A stretch of 64,000 bases of DNA from Theocolax elegans (GCA_026168455.1 CM047430.1:9060848-9124847); one strand, 5' to 3'. Counted from the stretch's first letter, positions 9,622 to 20,292 are shown. The notes: generated by a model from the letters alone, not told the origin. Translations and numbers: made by a program.

Positions 9622-10345
9622 TACCGCTCAAAAGTTTAAGCTCAGCAAAAAAAAAATCGACTCAACTTCAAAGTTTAATATCTCCGGTCCAAATAATGCT
9701 ACAGAAACCTGTGGGGCTCACTCGAAAGCTAATTTTAAGAGCTTTTGATTGGTATGTAGACAAAATAAAAAAATATTCGTTTTATTATTTTTATAAGCAA
9801 AAATTTAAATCGAAAACATTTAGATCGATTATTTCCAGAAGCACGAAAAACACTTGTTGAAGGAAAAACCTTCATAACTTTTTTAGAAATGATACTAGGA
9901 TAAAAAAACGGTTTGAGAGCTCTTGAAAAAAGCTTTTATTTTGACTGCATAAGATATTAATTTTAATTGCTTACTCAAAAGTGCAAGAGATTGCAAAATG
10001 AACTAAAATCTTAATTTTTTTATTTCAAATTTTTGTTTTTAAATATAATAAAAAAGAATATTTTTTGCGTCAGTTACATACCAATCGAAAGCTAACTTTA
10101 ACCTTTAGACAGCCGACATTTTTGCCTTATAAATTGATATTTTTGATGTGCAAAATTTATACATAAAGCACCTCATATCTCTAGAGTAGTTGTCAAGGTC
10201 ACAGGTGGCTCATATATGAGCCAGTCCGGCAGTCTAAAGGTTAATAGCAATACAGGTTTCTGTAGCATTATTTGGACCGGAGATATTAAACTTTGAAATT
10301 GAGTCGATTTTTTTTTTGGTGAGCCTAAACTTTAGAGTGGTCGTG
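9619..10345. mobile_element. Non-autonomous Tc1-like element, 727 bp, TA-flanked
   Basis: The left terminus CACTACCGCTCAAAAGTTTA and the complement of the right terminus (CACGACCACTCTAAAGTTTA) start inverted repeats that match for about 95 bp and, more loosely, about 150 bp. A CACTACCG-TCAAAAGTTT terminus is characteristic of Tc1 elements, and both ends are flanked by TA. No transposase frame is inside, so mobilisation would need a partner. A second element is inserted near the right end (10098-10244), leaving about 580 bp of original sequence. Confidence 0.8.
10098..10244. mobile_element. piggyBac-type MITE, 147 bp including both TTAA
   Basis: It is bounded by TTAA on both sides, the piggyBac target duplication. 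Its termini CCTTTAGACAGCCG and the complement CCTTTAGACTGCCGG are inverted repeats. Homologous sequence lies in opposite orientation at 51130-51273, also bounded by TTAA. It contains CATATATGAG and TCAAGGTCA. No coding capacity. The nesting shows it inserted after the Tc1-like element. Confidence 0.85.
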
Positions 10346-10559
10346 TATATATATATATATAACATAAATATTGCACCGCGGCCGTGTCTCAGATTGCAGG
10401 ATTGGAGACTATACCCTGTACATATATAAATATATACAAATATAAATTCTCTCTTTCTAATGACATATACACACACAAACACGCACAAACACACACACAC
10501 AGACACGCAGACACAGAAATATGTATATTTCTACATTAAATAAAATTAATTGTCGGCGA
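10346..10559. repeat. TA and CA low-complexity stretch
   Basis: Short TA run directly right of the Tc1-like element and a degenerate (CA)n tract at about 10466-10512. No gene. Confidence 0.7.
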
Positions 10560-10990
10560 AATATTTAAAATTAGTAACATTTAAATTTGATGTATTTTTT
10601 CGGATATCAAATTCTCCTAAATTAATAAATTTTGAAAAACTTTTTAAGTGTAATTTATGTTTTATATTTCACTGTTAAAATTTGAATTTTCTATTGCCAT
10701 TACTGTTTCTAATGGAGTTATCTTAAAAAATGCAATAATTAATGTATTGCATTTTAAACTCAATGTATATCTATCGATACCTGGAAAAGTCTATGTTGTT
10801 ATACTTGATTAATATTTATTCTATCAACAAACAATTTTGCATCTGCATTTAAAGCATTAAATTGGATTTTAGATCCGTTATTATTATTTACTACAAATTT
10901 ATAAATTTCATGAGTTTTATTAGCAATATAATATCTATGCTTGAAAAAACATAAATTTGAAATATCTATATATTACATAAATATTCCGCC
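10560..10990 (-). pseudogene. Decayed copy of the unknown repeated gene (see 20938-21681)
   Basis: The complement of this segment aligns by eye with 20980-21340 over both candidate exons and the sequence between them. Shared blocks include the complement of TACTTGATTAATATTTATT and AAACAATTTTG. Frames are broken. It ends near 10990 before GC-richer sequence and the next TA microsatellite. Confidence 0.6.
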
Positions 10991-11032
10991 GCCGACGCCG
11001 AGTCTAAGATTTCAGGATTAGACCCTTTACAC

Positions 11033-11070
<38 letters not shown>

Positions 11071-12099
11071 GTGGTTCTCTGTGACATCGAAGATGAAAAA
11101 AATTAATATTGCTATAACTGTGGGAATATGTTTTAGAGGTATCCAGTAGTTCTCCTGAATTTTTTCAGATTTTTTTCGGGGCCATTATTTTATGTTACAG
11201 AGAGTCAAAGTTGACATTTTAGCACTTTTTTGCATTATATGCCCATTTTCATGAATTTTTAGCTCCCAGGGGATGCATTTTTCACTAAAAACATAAGTAT
11301 GACTTTTTTTGTAAAATTTTCCGAACTTTTCACTAAAAATACTTTTAAAGATATAAATGTATGCTGTCACACTTTTGTAAGCCATTTAAACCTTAAATAG
11401 TGAAAATCAGCAATTCTGCTCCGGACTCTGGTAACCTAATACTGTCTAAAAGATGTCTTTTTATAGTCAGAAACTGCCTAAAAATTTCCAGAGTGGGTCT
11501 AAATCATTAAGATCACTTATGGTCAAAATATCCGGGAAAAGTGCCCGAAATATTAATAGAAATGTATATTTGTTGCCTTATAACGATGAATCTATTAGAA
11601 TGATCATTGCAAAAAAATTTGTGCACTTACCTTGGAGTGGTAGAAAAGTATCTTCACTTGTTTCAGTATCCATCTAATCCCCTGTAAGCTGCTAAAAATA
11701 CAAATATTATTAAAAAATTTTAAAAAATTATTTTTTAAACATTTATAATGCTGGATTTTTAGTTTTACATCCCTTACAAGAATTATAATACTAATCTGAA
11801 GGGTTACTATAAAAGTATCAACATTATTATTATTATTATTCAGCAATACATTGTTTAGATTTCACAAACTTGACACTGTCACGTTATCATATTATTCATT
11901 ATAATTATATATCCGATTTATTTATATATCTTTTGTATTAAATACGTATATTCAGTTATTGTAATAATGATGTTTATATATTTATAGTAATCCTTCAGAT
12001 TAGTATTATAATTCTTGTAAGGGATGTAAAACTAAAAATTCAGCATTATAAATGTTTAAAAATTAATTTTTTACATTTGTCTAATAATATTTGTATTTT

Positions 12100-12164
12100 T
12101 AGCAGCTTACAGGGGATTAGATGGATGCTGAAACAAGTGAAGATACTTTTCTACCACTCCAAGG
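12100..12164 (+). other. Splice-flanked ATG segment in the foldback arm
   Basis: An acceptor-like TTTTTAGCAGCTTACAG is followed by a short segment with an ATG that encodes MDAETSEDTFLPLQ and ends CTCCAAG|GTAAGTG, a near-perfect donor. The inverted copy is in the left arm near 11630-11700. Copies B and C keep the donor; copy C has altered codons. It looks like an exon either native to an autonomous parent or captured from a host gene. Confidence 0.35.
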
Positions 12165-12408
12165 TAAGTGCACAAATTCTTTTGCAATGATCATGCTAAT
12201 AGATTCATCGTTATAAGGCAACAAATATACATTTCTATTAATATTTCGGGCACTTTTCCCGGATATTTTGACCATAAGTGATCTTAATGATTTAGACCCA
12301 CTCTGGAAATTTTTAGGCAGTTTCTGACTATAAAAAGACATCTTTTAGACAGTATTAGGTTACCCGAGTCCGGAGCAGAATTGCTGATTTTCACTATTTA
12401 AGGTTTAA

Positions 12409-12609
12409 ATGGCTTACAAGAGTGTGACAGCATACATTTATATCTTTAAAAGTATTTTTAATGAAAAGTTCGGAAAATTTTACAAAAAAAGTCATACTTA
12501 TGTTTTTAGTGAAAAATGCATCCCCTGGGAGCTAAAAATTCATGAAAATGGGCATATAATGCAAAAAAGTGCTAAAATGTCAACTTTGACTCTCTGTAAC
12601 ATAAAATAA
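12409..12609 (+). CDS. 66-codon frame in the foldback arm, possibly not a gene
   Basis: Starts ATGGCTTACAAGAGTGTGAC and encodes a Lys-rich peptide ending LTLCNIK. Its inverted counterpart in the left arm is 11185-11385 (-). The same 66-codon length is open in copy B (13247-13447 - and 14470-14670 +) and copy C (33394-33594 - and 34732-34932 +), although copy C has several substitutions. No domain recognised. The stop overlaps the ATG of a second frame at 12609. Persistence in six arms argues weakly for coding; the arms' shared descent and high identity argue against giving this much weight. Confidence 0.25.
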   Translation: MAYKSVTAYIYIFKSIFNEKFGKFYKKSHTYVFSEKCIPWELKIHENGHIMQKSAKMSTLTLCNIK

Positions 12610-12906
12610 TGGCCCCGAAAAAATCTGAAAAAATTCAGGAGAACTACTGGATACCTCTAAAACATATTCCCACAGTTATAGCAATATTAATTTTTTTCAT
12701 CTTCGATGTCACAGAGAACCACCCATATATATATATAAACATCAGTATCGGTACTTATGGTGACACTACGTGTTATCTTGGTGTTTTGAGGTTATAAAAC
12801 ATATGTAACGACTCAGATATAAGGGGGAGAATATTAATTGATAGAATAATGCATAAAAAACCAATAACCCAAATACGTAAATACCCCTCACGGGTAAAAA
12901 AGCACA

Positions 12907-13020
12907 CTTTGACCTTATAATATTAATGAAGGATTGAAGTTATAACCTCATTCGAAAGGCCTCCGGCACCTCGAAAGACGTTATAACTTCAATCCTTCAT
13001 TAATATTATAACGTCAAAGC
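12907..13020. repeat. Strong hairpin with about 35-bp stem
   Basis: Inverted arms around CTTCAATCCTTCATTAATAT and its complement pair almost perfectly. The loop region is about 28 bases (ATTCGAAAGGCCTCCGGCAC and beyond). It is duplicated with the 2.06 kb unit at about 14968-15081. It may be a tiny MITE, a small-RNA hairpin or a termination structure; the sequence alone does not decide. Confidence 0.6.
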
Positions 13021-13095
13021 GGGGCTCACAAAGCTAATTTTCCGATTTTTTTTTGTGTCGGCATATGTACCGATTCATCAATTTATACATATATG

Positions 13096-13129
<34 letters not shown>

Positions 13130-13132
<3 letters not shown>

Positions 13133-14786
13133 GTGGTTCTCTGTGACATCGAAGATGAAAAAAATTAATATTGCTATAACTGTGGGAATATGTTTTAGAG
13201 GTATCCAGTAGTTCTCCTGAATTTTTTCAGATTTTTTTCGGGGCCATTATTTTATGTTACAGAGAGTCAAAGTTGACATTTTAGCACTTTTTTGCATTAT
13301 ATGCCCATTTTCATGAATTTTTAGCTCCCAGGGGATGCATTTTTCACTAAAAACATAAGTATGACTTTTTTTGTAAAATTTTCCGATCTTTTCACTAAAA
13401 ATACTTTTAAAGATATAAATGTATGCTGTCACACTTTTGTAAGCCATTTAAACCTTAAATAGTGAAAATCAGCAATTCTGCTCCGGACTCTGGTAACCTA
13501 ATACTGTCTAAAAGATGTCTTTTTATAGTCAGAAACTGCCTAAAATTTCCAGAGTGGGTCTAAATCATTAAGATCACTTATGGTCAAAATATCCGGGAAA
13601 AGTGCCCGAAATATTAATAGAAATGTATATTTGTTGCCTTATAACGATGAATCTATTAGAATGATCATTGCAAAAAAATTTGTGCACTTACCTTGGAGTG
13701 GTAGAAAAGTATCTTCACTTGTTTCAGTATCCATCTAATCCCCTGTAAGCTGCTAAAAATACAAATATTATTAAAAAATTTTAAAAAATTATTTTTTAAA
13801 CATTTATAATGCTGGATTTTTAGTTTTACATCCCTTACAAGAATTATAATACTAATCTGAAGGGTTACTATAAAAGTATCAACATTATTATTATTATTAT
13901 TCAGCAATACATTGTTTAGATTTCACAAACTTGACACTGTCACGTTATCATATTATTCATTATAATTATATATCCGATTTATTTATATATCTTTTGTATT
14001 AAATACGTATATTCAGTTATTGTAATAATGATGTTTATATATTTATAGTAATCCTTCAGATTAGTATTATAATTCTTGTAAGGGATGTAAAACTAAAAAT
14101 TCAGCATTATAAATGTTTAAAAATTAATTTTTTACATTTGTCTAATAATATTTGTATTTTTAGCAGCTTACAGGGGATTAGATGGATGCTGAAACAAGTG
14201 AAGATACTTTTCTACCACTCCAAGGTAAGTGCACAAATTCTTTTGCAATGATCATGCTAATAGATTCATCGTTATAAGGCAACAAATATACATTTCTATT
14301 AATATTTCGGGCACTTTTCCCGGATATTTTGACCATAAGTGATCTTAATGATTTAGACCCACTCTGGAAATTTTTAGGCAGTTTCTGACTATAAAAAGAC
14401 ATCTTTTAGACAGTATTAGGTTACCCGAGTCCGGAGCAGAATTGCTGATTTTCACTATTTAAGGTTTAAATGGCTTACAAGAGTGTGACAGCATACATTT
14501 ATATCTTTAAAAGTATTTTTAATGAAAAGTTCGGAAAATTTTACAAAAAAAGTCATACTTATGTTTTTAGTGAAAAATGCATCCCCTGGGAGCTAAAAAT
14601 TCATGAAAATGGGCATATAATGCAAAAAAGTGCTAAAATGTCAACTTTGACTCTCTGTAACATAAAATAATGGCCCCGAAAAAATCTGAAAAAATTCAGG
14701 AGAACTACTGGATACCTCTAAAACATATTCCCACAGTTATAGCAATATTAATTTTTTTCATCTTCGATGTCACAGAGAACCACCCA
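13130..14786. mobile_element. Long-arm foldback element, copy B (1657 bp)
   Basis: Near-identical to copy A with offset 2061, so it arose by tandem duplication rather than a separate insertion. It has the same TGGGTGG termini, the same arms and the same internal frames. Confidence 0.85.
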
Positions 14787-15150
14787 TATATATATATAAA
14801 CATCAGTATCGGTACTTATGGTGACACTACGTGTTATCTTGGTGTTTTGAGGTTATAAAACATATGTAACGACTCAGATATAAGGGGGAGAATATTAATT
14901 GATAGAATAATGCATAAAAAACCAATAACCCAAATACGTAAATACCCCTCACGGGTAAAAAAGCACACTTTGACCTTATAATATTAATGAAGGATTGAAG
15001 TTATAACCTCATTCGAAAGGCCTCCGGCACCTCGAAAGACGTTATAACTTCAATCCTTCATTAATATTATAACGTCAAAGCGGGGCTCACAAAGCTAATT
15101 TTCCGATTTTTTTTTGTGTCGGCATATGTACCGATTCATCAATTTATACA

Positions 15151-15156
15151 TATATG

Positions 15157-15205
<49 letters not shown>

Positions 15206-15213
15206 GTATATAT
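15151..15213. repeat. (TA)n microsatellite and TA-rich flank
   Basis: About 40 bp of TA repeats followed by TACATATACATATATGTATA, immediately left of the gypsy LTR. Confidence 0.8.
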
Positions 15214-16196
15214 TGTAACGGTAAGAAATTGTTTACATTACCGTTTGACGAATTCGAGCAACACGAGCGAACAGTATCGTAATGTTCGCATCGGCTCGGT
15301 TCGTCGTGGCTACACGGGCGAGATCGACTGCGCGCGCGAAAAGATTCGCGTGCGCTGTAAAGAAATATAGCCGCCTACTTACGCGACAGGTGTGATTCCC
15401 CTGCGTCCCATGTTCCGCTTCGCCATGATGTGTTTTGCCGTGCGTTTCGTGCGTGCGTTTCGACTGCAGGCCGATCCTGCACTTGCTGTGACTGGTGCAA
15501 CACCGTTAACCGACCTGCAGCCACACAACCTCGGTGCACGGGTGAGCGGACAATCCGTCCTATACCGCAGCGAGAGTTGGAGAGAGAGAGCCACCAATCG
15601 GCTGGTCGTTGTTTTCCAACGACTACAGCAGCTTATGAAGTAAGTGGTACCACTTCACGCGATCGTGTTTTATTCGCAATTAATCGATAATCTAATTGCT
15701 TTATACCAGTCCCGTTGACTAGGTATATTATATTAGTTCGCGATATTTTTCCCCCTCTCTCGACAACTCGGCCGTTTATCGACTTGTAATAATAGCGAAG
15801 ACCTCGGCGACAATCAGATTTTGTTTATTATTTATCTTTATTTATTTATTTCAATAAATTCATATTATTATTAAAATTCAATCTGGTATTCGATTAATTG
15901 AATTTAACCCACGTACGATTCCTTCCGTAATCCTAAGAGCTCGTATATTTCTGATTGACAAATGCTCGACGCGATATCCCTGTTTCGCGGTTAATTTCAG
16001 AGTTGATTTTTCACCTGGTTGTTATCTGAAACAGTATCTCGATTTCAGACTAACACTTAACAGATTTGGTATAGCGGACAGTTAACCGCCGCCGCAACGC
16101 GGGAAAAATACGTTTATGTAAATACGGTAAGTTTAACCGCACCGCTGAGCAGTCGCGATATTAAAATAAACATCCGTGCGGCAACAAAACTGTTAC
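15214..16196 (+). mobile_element. 5' LTR of a gypsy element (about 983 bp)
   Basis: Starts TGTAACGG and ends CTGTTAC, short inverted termini typical of gypsy LTRs, directly before a PBS-like TTGGCGCCCAACG. A stretch from 15551 recurs at 20293-20929 with about 97 percent identity, marking the repeat. It contains a GA tract (GAGTTGGAGAGAGAGAGCC near 15574). A related LTR fragment lies at 58994-59325. Confidence 0.85.
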
Positions 16197-17465
16197 TTGG
16201 CGCCCAACGTAAATTAATAGATTGGGTTATTTGACGCCCAACATTAATTTCCAAATTGTGCCTACGAGGCGCACAATGTAAATTTTTTAGATTGCGTTTT
16301 TTTTTGTGATACGAGCTGCGCTTACATAGGTGCCCGAATAAACTAGGATTTTATTATAAACGGTAGTGAATCTAATTTAATTTAATTGATTTCTGTTGTT
16401 GTCAATTTATTTTAAATTTAATTTTTTTAAGTACGTGTGGATTTTACGTGTAATTTTTTATTATATACTAGTGACGTTAATTAGTATATTTGTTATTACC
16501 GGCAGTTAGATCAATCGGTTTGCGATTAATTCTAACCTTTAAATTATTGTATTTAGACAATAATTTATAAGTTTGAACCGGATTTTCTTTTATTGTTGTT
16601 TAGTTCGGTTAAAAGAAATCCGAGGTTGGTAATAATAATTTTTTTTAATTAATTACACGTAAATTATAGTAAATTTGAATTTTAAAATTGAAATATAGAT
16701 CGATTCGCCTTGAGGTCCGCAATTTACATAACGAGTCCCTAATTTTGAGTAGGTTAGTATAGTTGAGTAGTTTATGTTTTTGAAGTTTGCTTGTTAAATT
16801 TATATATTTGACAACGCGGACCGGCTCTCGCGTTACAATAAAAATTGTATTATTATTTTTTTGTCACATTGCGATTGTAAGAGGTCACAGCGGCGTACGA
16901 ATTTAGTTGTTTAGGAATATATTTATATTTATTTATCTATTTATTCAATTATTTATTTATTGTATTTTATAATATATTCAGCGTGCGTTGGCGACCGAGA
17001 GCCGTAGTAAATTCGATGTTTTCGTATTTAGTCGGATTTAAACAAATTTTTTTTGTTTTTAATTTTAATTTATTAACAATTTGTAAAATTTCTTTTTACG
17101 TTAAATGTTGTATGTTTAATTGTTTTATAATAAATTAAATTAATCCCGCGTTTAACAAAGTTAATTTTTTTTTCTTTTTCTCTCGATTTGTTTGTAAAAT
17201 TAATAGTCAAAGATATAATTCTTTAACGTAGTTTTTTATATTAGGCAGAAAAGCAAATTTCAAATAGGTGCGCTTAATTTTTTTTTTTTTTTTTTTGTAA
17301 TTATAAAGGGAAAAGAATTCATTCTTCAACTTAGTGGCCCAATAATTTTATTATTTAAAGCCACCTAATAATTTGAAGTAAAGCATACCTTGCACAGGTG
17401 AAGCGAAAAGCGACTCAGATATTTTTTTGTGTAAATTAGCGTAGCGGTAATTTTGTTATATTAAA
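16197..17465 (+). other. PBS-like site and untranslated leader of the gypsy element
   Basis: TTGGCGCCCAACG at 16197-16209 is in the primer-binding position right after the LTR, with a second similar GACGCCCAAC soon after. The following 1.2 kb is AT-rich with a poly-T run near 17280-17296 and no coding. Long leaders of this type occur in gypsy elements. Confidence 0.6.
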
Positions 17466-19245
17466 ATGGCGGAATCGATGACCATGCAAGTCGATCAGTG
17501 GATTGGTACGCAATCCAGCGAACAGATCCAGGTGCACTTGGAGTCGTTGGAGATGCGTACAGACGGCTCTGTATATAAAAAAGCCGAACGACTCCAACAG
17601 TGGCTGTTGGGTAATTATAGGGCTCAAGAGTTCGCAGTTGAGACAGAGTCAAATGAAGATCGTGTCAGGCGGAACAGACGGAGGACGGGTTGATTTAAGT
17701 CCATGGCTGCCCAGAATCCGGAGATTCCGGACCCGGATTCTGACCCAGATGTAGTAGAGGTGCTACAGAGGACTCTCGCTCTAAAAGTAGAAGATACGGA
17801 CGAGCGAGAGGAAGATGGGCAGTCGGACGCCTCCGGCCAAGAAACGGACAAGGAGGAATGGATAACTTTGGTATCCGATACTGGCGCTCAGTTCGATATA
17901 CCAAAGAAATTTGCTTCGATGTTAGCGGAGCAAATAAATAAATTATCCACCTTGACGGAACGGGTTAAGGAGCTGGAAGTACAGATGCACGCCGTCAACG
18001 GCAAGTTGGACTTGCCAAACGGTGCAAAAGCTTCCAGCACAAACAAAACCCGGGAGCCAACCCAACATGTCCAGTTCCAGGACACCTATACGTATTATAC
18101 CCTGGACGAGACGGACATCAGACCACAACACGTGCAGGTAGAGCCTGAGAGATCTCAAGCACCTCATGCAGATGCTGGAGGAGCTTGGGGGAGGGGTGAC
18201 ACACGGAGACTGAGACAACCTCCATGTTCAAGCTCTCCCTACCCTAATCTGAAGGACTTTTACGAGTCTGGCCAAACAACGTCGAGATCGGCCGGGACAC
18301 CGCGCGATGTTGGTGCGGTGGTTCGTAAGTGGGGAATCCGATTCTCTGGCGACAAAAGCCAGAGTATTAATGCCTTCCATGCGAGAGTCGAAGACTGTAG
18401 GATTCTCGACAACCTCAGCGAGGACGAGGTGTTGCCGTCCTTGTCCGAACTTCTCACTGGAACCGAAGCTACGTGGTACCGGAATGAGAAGGACAAATGG
18501 CACTCGTGGCAAGATTTTGTGAAATCTACCAAGAAATGGTACGGTATGAGCCAAAGCTTTCAGCAAAGGCTCATCGAGGAGTCCAAGGCTCGGACAGAGA
18601 GTGAGGATGAGCCGGTGAGAGATTAAATCACCTGCTCAATCGCAATCATGCAAAAACTCAACCCGATCCCGAGCGAGCGTAGGCAGTTGGACTATCTCTA
18701 CTAAGCCCAATCGGTTGAAGATTTATTGGAGCTTGCGATGGACGCCGAGCAAACGCTTGAGCGGGAAAAGTTATATCGACCGCCTCCGGCAGAGGAAGTT
18801 TTAATGCTGCCGGAACTTGCTTATAAGGCAAAGTCCAAAAAGTGGTCGACCGCCACACCCAAGATAGCAAGCGTGGCTAAGAAGGTGAGTGAGTCGAGTC
18901 GGGAAGATCCGAATAAACGACTCACAAAAGTTCTGGAAGAAACCCTTAGGACCATGCGAACGAGTAGCCAGACAGCTTGGGTTAAGGTGGATAAAGATAC
19001 GCCACCTAGGAACCCACAAGTGTCCTCCTCGGTTTAGAAGAAGGAGGAAGGAGACACGTAAATGTCCCGATCGACGGTCGTCGAGTGGTTCATCCTCGAA
19101 GCTTGGGGAATCGTCGGATTCAAGAAAGCAGATCAAGAGAAAAGGAGACTTCCCCAAGCCGATCAAGTGCCACACTTGTGGTAAGTTGGGGTACACCGTC
19201 AGGACGTGCCCTGACTGCACAGAAAACGCGCGGGGAAGCGGTTAG
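17466..19245 (+). pseudogene. gypsy gag: matrix-like start, capsid and altered zinc knuckle
   Basis: Gag begins at ATG 17466 (MAESMTMQVDQWIGTQSSEQ) and after a frame change continues in 17703-18626. The capsid segment holds VVRKWGIRFSGDKSQSINAF, a Leu-rich middle and WYRNEKDKWHSWQDF, the retrotransposon gag pattern. A coiled-coil-like segment (about residues 75-100 of that frame) precedes it. Several stops interrupt 18627-18725. The remainder is split between frames 18726-19037 and 18889-19245. The nucleocapsid knuckle reads CHTCGKLGYTVRTC: the His of CCHC is Tyr (codon 19192-19194). Multiple breaks make it non-functional. Confidence 0.85.
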
Positions 19246-19382
19246 AGGGGACAACCGCATACCCCAAAGTACAGGGAGTCCCCAAGGAGGACAAAGGTCT
19301 GATTCCAGATTACCGAGATAGTCCAGCTGTAGTTAAGCAGAAAAGGAAAGGACTGATTCCAGACAGATCCCAGGAAGTCGGA

Positions 19383-19820
19383 ATGGATCCGGAGACCTGC
19401 GATGTCCTAATGTTAGTGACATCGAGCACTAGCCGAAGGAGTTATCGTCCTGAGGACGAGATGCGCTGGTGGTGTCAGGTTGACATAGGTGGATTCCGGA
19501 TCTGTGCGTTGTTCGATCCAGGTGCATCGACAACTGTAATGGGTTCGAGTGGTTTGCAGTTAGCAACCGCTCTAGGCAGGTCGCTTCTCGAGTCGCGAGC
19601 TGGCAATGCTAAGCTCGCTGATGGTAGTACTCATCCGTTGTGTGGTTACGTGATGCTACTATTTACCATCGGTAAAGAGACTCGAGAAATACGTGTTGCG
19701 ATCATGCCGAACCTGGATGCTGACTGCTACATCGGAGTAAATTTTATCCGAGCATTCCTAGCCGTCCTAGACCCAGATTCCGACCGTTTATTCCTAAAGG
19801 GAACTGATCAAGTCCTATAG
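19383..19820 (+). pseudogene. gypsy aspartic protease domain with D-P-G active site
   Basis: A 145-codon frame holds a retropepsin-like fold: ICALFDPGASTTVMG, then CGYVMLLFTIG and the CYIGVNFIRAF block that corresponds to the usual ILGxDFL. The catalytic triad should be D-T/S-G; here it reads D-P-G (19515-19523), which should abolish activity. It follows gag and precedes RT, as expected for gypsy pol. A stop at 19818 separates it from RT. Confidence 0.8.
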
Positions 19821-19904
19821 CTGGAAGTGGCAAGTATGGAAAGTGGCAATGCTTCATTATCGTCAGCAGGTGTCGCTGACGTAACAGAAGTAGAGCGCAC
19901 ATAA

Positions 19905-20292
19905 TTGCGCAAACTTCTAGACCGAGTGTTGTCCACAACCTTGCCAAAGATCGGCCGTTCTTACGATGTCGAACATATAATCGACGTCGGATCAGCCAGG
20001 CCGGTCAAACAGAGGTACTACCCCGTCTCTGATAAGATTCGAGAGGAAATGCAACGTCAAGTCCGCGAGATGTTCGAGACTGGCGTTATTGAACCCTCGA
20101 AAAGCGGTTGGTCCAGCCCCGTGGTGATGGCGAAGAATGGTGAGAATGCTAGGCGTTTTTGCATCGATTTTAGAAAAGTCAACGCTTTGACGAAACATAA
20201 TGCATATCCTTTGCCATATATGCAGGATATCCTACGCAAACTCAAGAAAGCCCGATACATCTCCACGATCGACATGAACTGTGCGTACCAGA
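19905..20292 (+). pseudogene. gypsy reverse transcriptase, N-terminal part only
   Basis: The frame opens with the polymerase lead-in (ARPVKQRYYPVSDKIREEM, GVIEPSKSGWSSPVVMAKN) and reaches the first catalytic block, STIDMNCAYQ. There the homology stops. From about 20293 the sequence is LTR, so the frame continues as nonsense. The rest of RT, RNase H and integrase are deleted. Junction: CAGACATTCCGCCC. Confidence 0.9.

Larger units (their letters stand above)
11068..12725. mobile_element. Long-arm foldback element, copy A (1658 bp)
   Basis: Terminal inverted repeats begin TGGGTGGTTCTCTGTGACAT and are flanked by TA-rich sequence. The left arm (11068 to about 11812) and right arm (about 11972-12725) are each about 745 bp and about 99 percent identical, around a loop of about 160 bp. 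The arms contain open frames of 66 and 74 codons and a splice-site-flanked ATG segment, described separately. No transposase was recognised. A transcript across the element would fold into a very long duplex, a plausible source of endogenous siRNA; that is inference. Confidence 0.85.
11068..15190. repeat. Tandem duplication, two units of about 2061 bp
   Basis: Units 11068-13129 and 13130-15190 are almost identical. By eye I see one substitution (CCGAAC to CCGATC near 11322/13384) and one A deletion near 11474/13535 across some 2 kb. Each unit holds one foldback element, the hairpin and a TA microsatellite. The units are bounded by (TA)n tracts, consistent with unequal exchange between microsatellites. 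A recent duplication or an assembly artefact would look the same. Confidence 0.9.

Noticed and set aside
12609..12797. 62-codon frame starting MAPKKSEKIQENYW at the end of foldback A (also 14670-14858 in B)
   Set aside because: It crosses the element terminus into flanking TA-rich DNA; identity in B is due to the tandem duplication, and copy C does not keep it.
15116..15370. Plus-strand frame of 84 codons starting before the LTR
   Set aside because: It is made of a TA microsatellite (Ile-Tyr repeats) running into LTR sequence.
18228..18566. Minus-strand frames of 90-112 codons across gag
   Set aside because: Shadows of the gypsy gag capsid on the plus strand.
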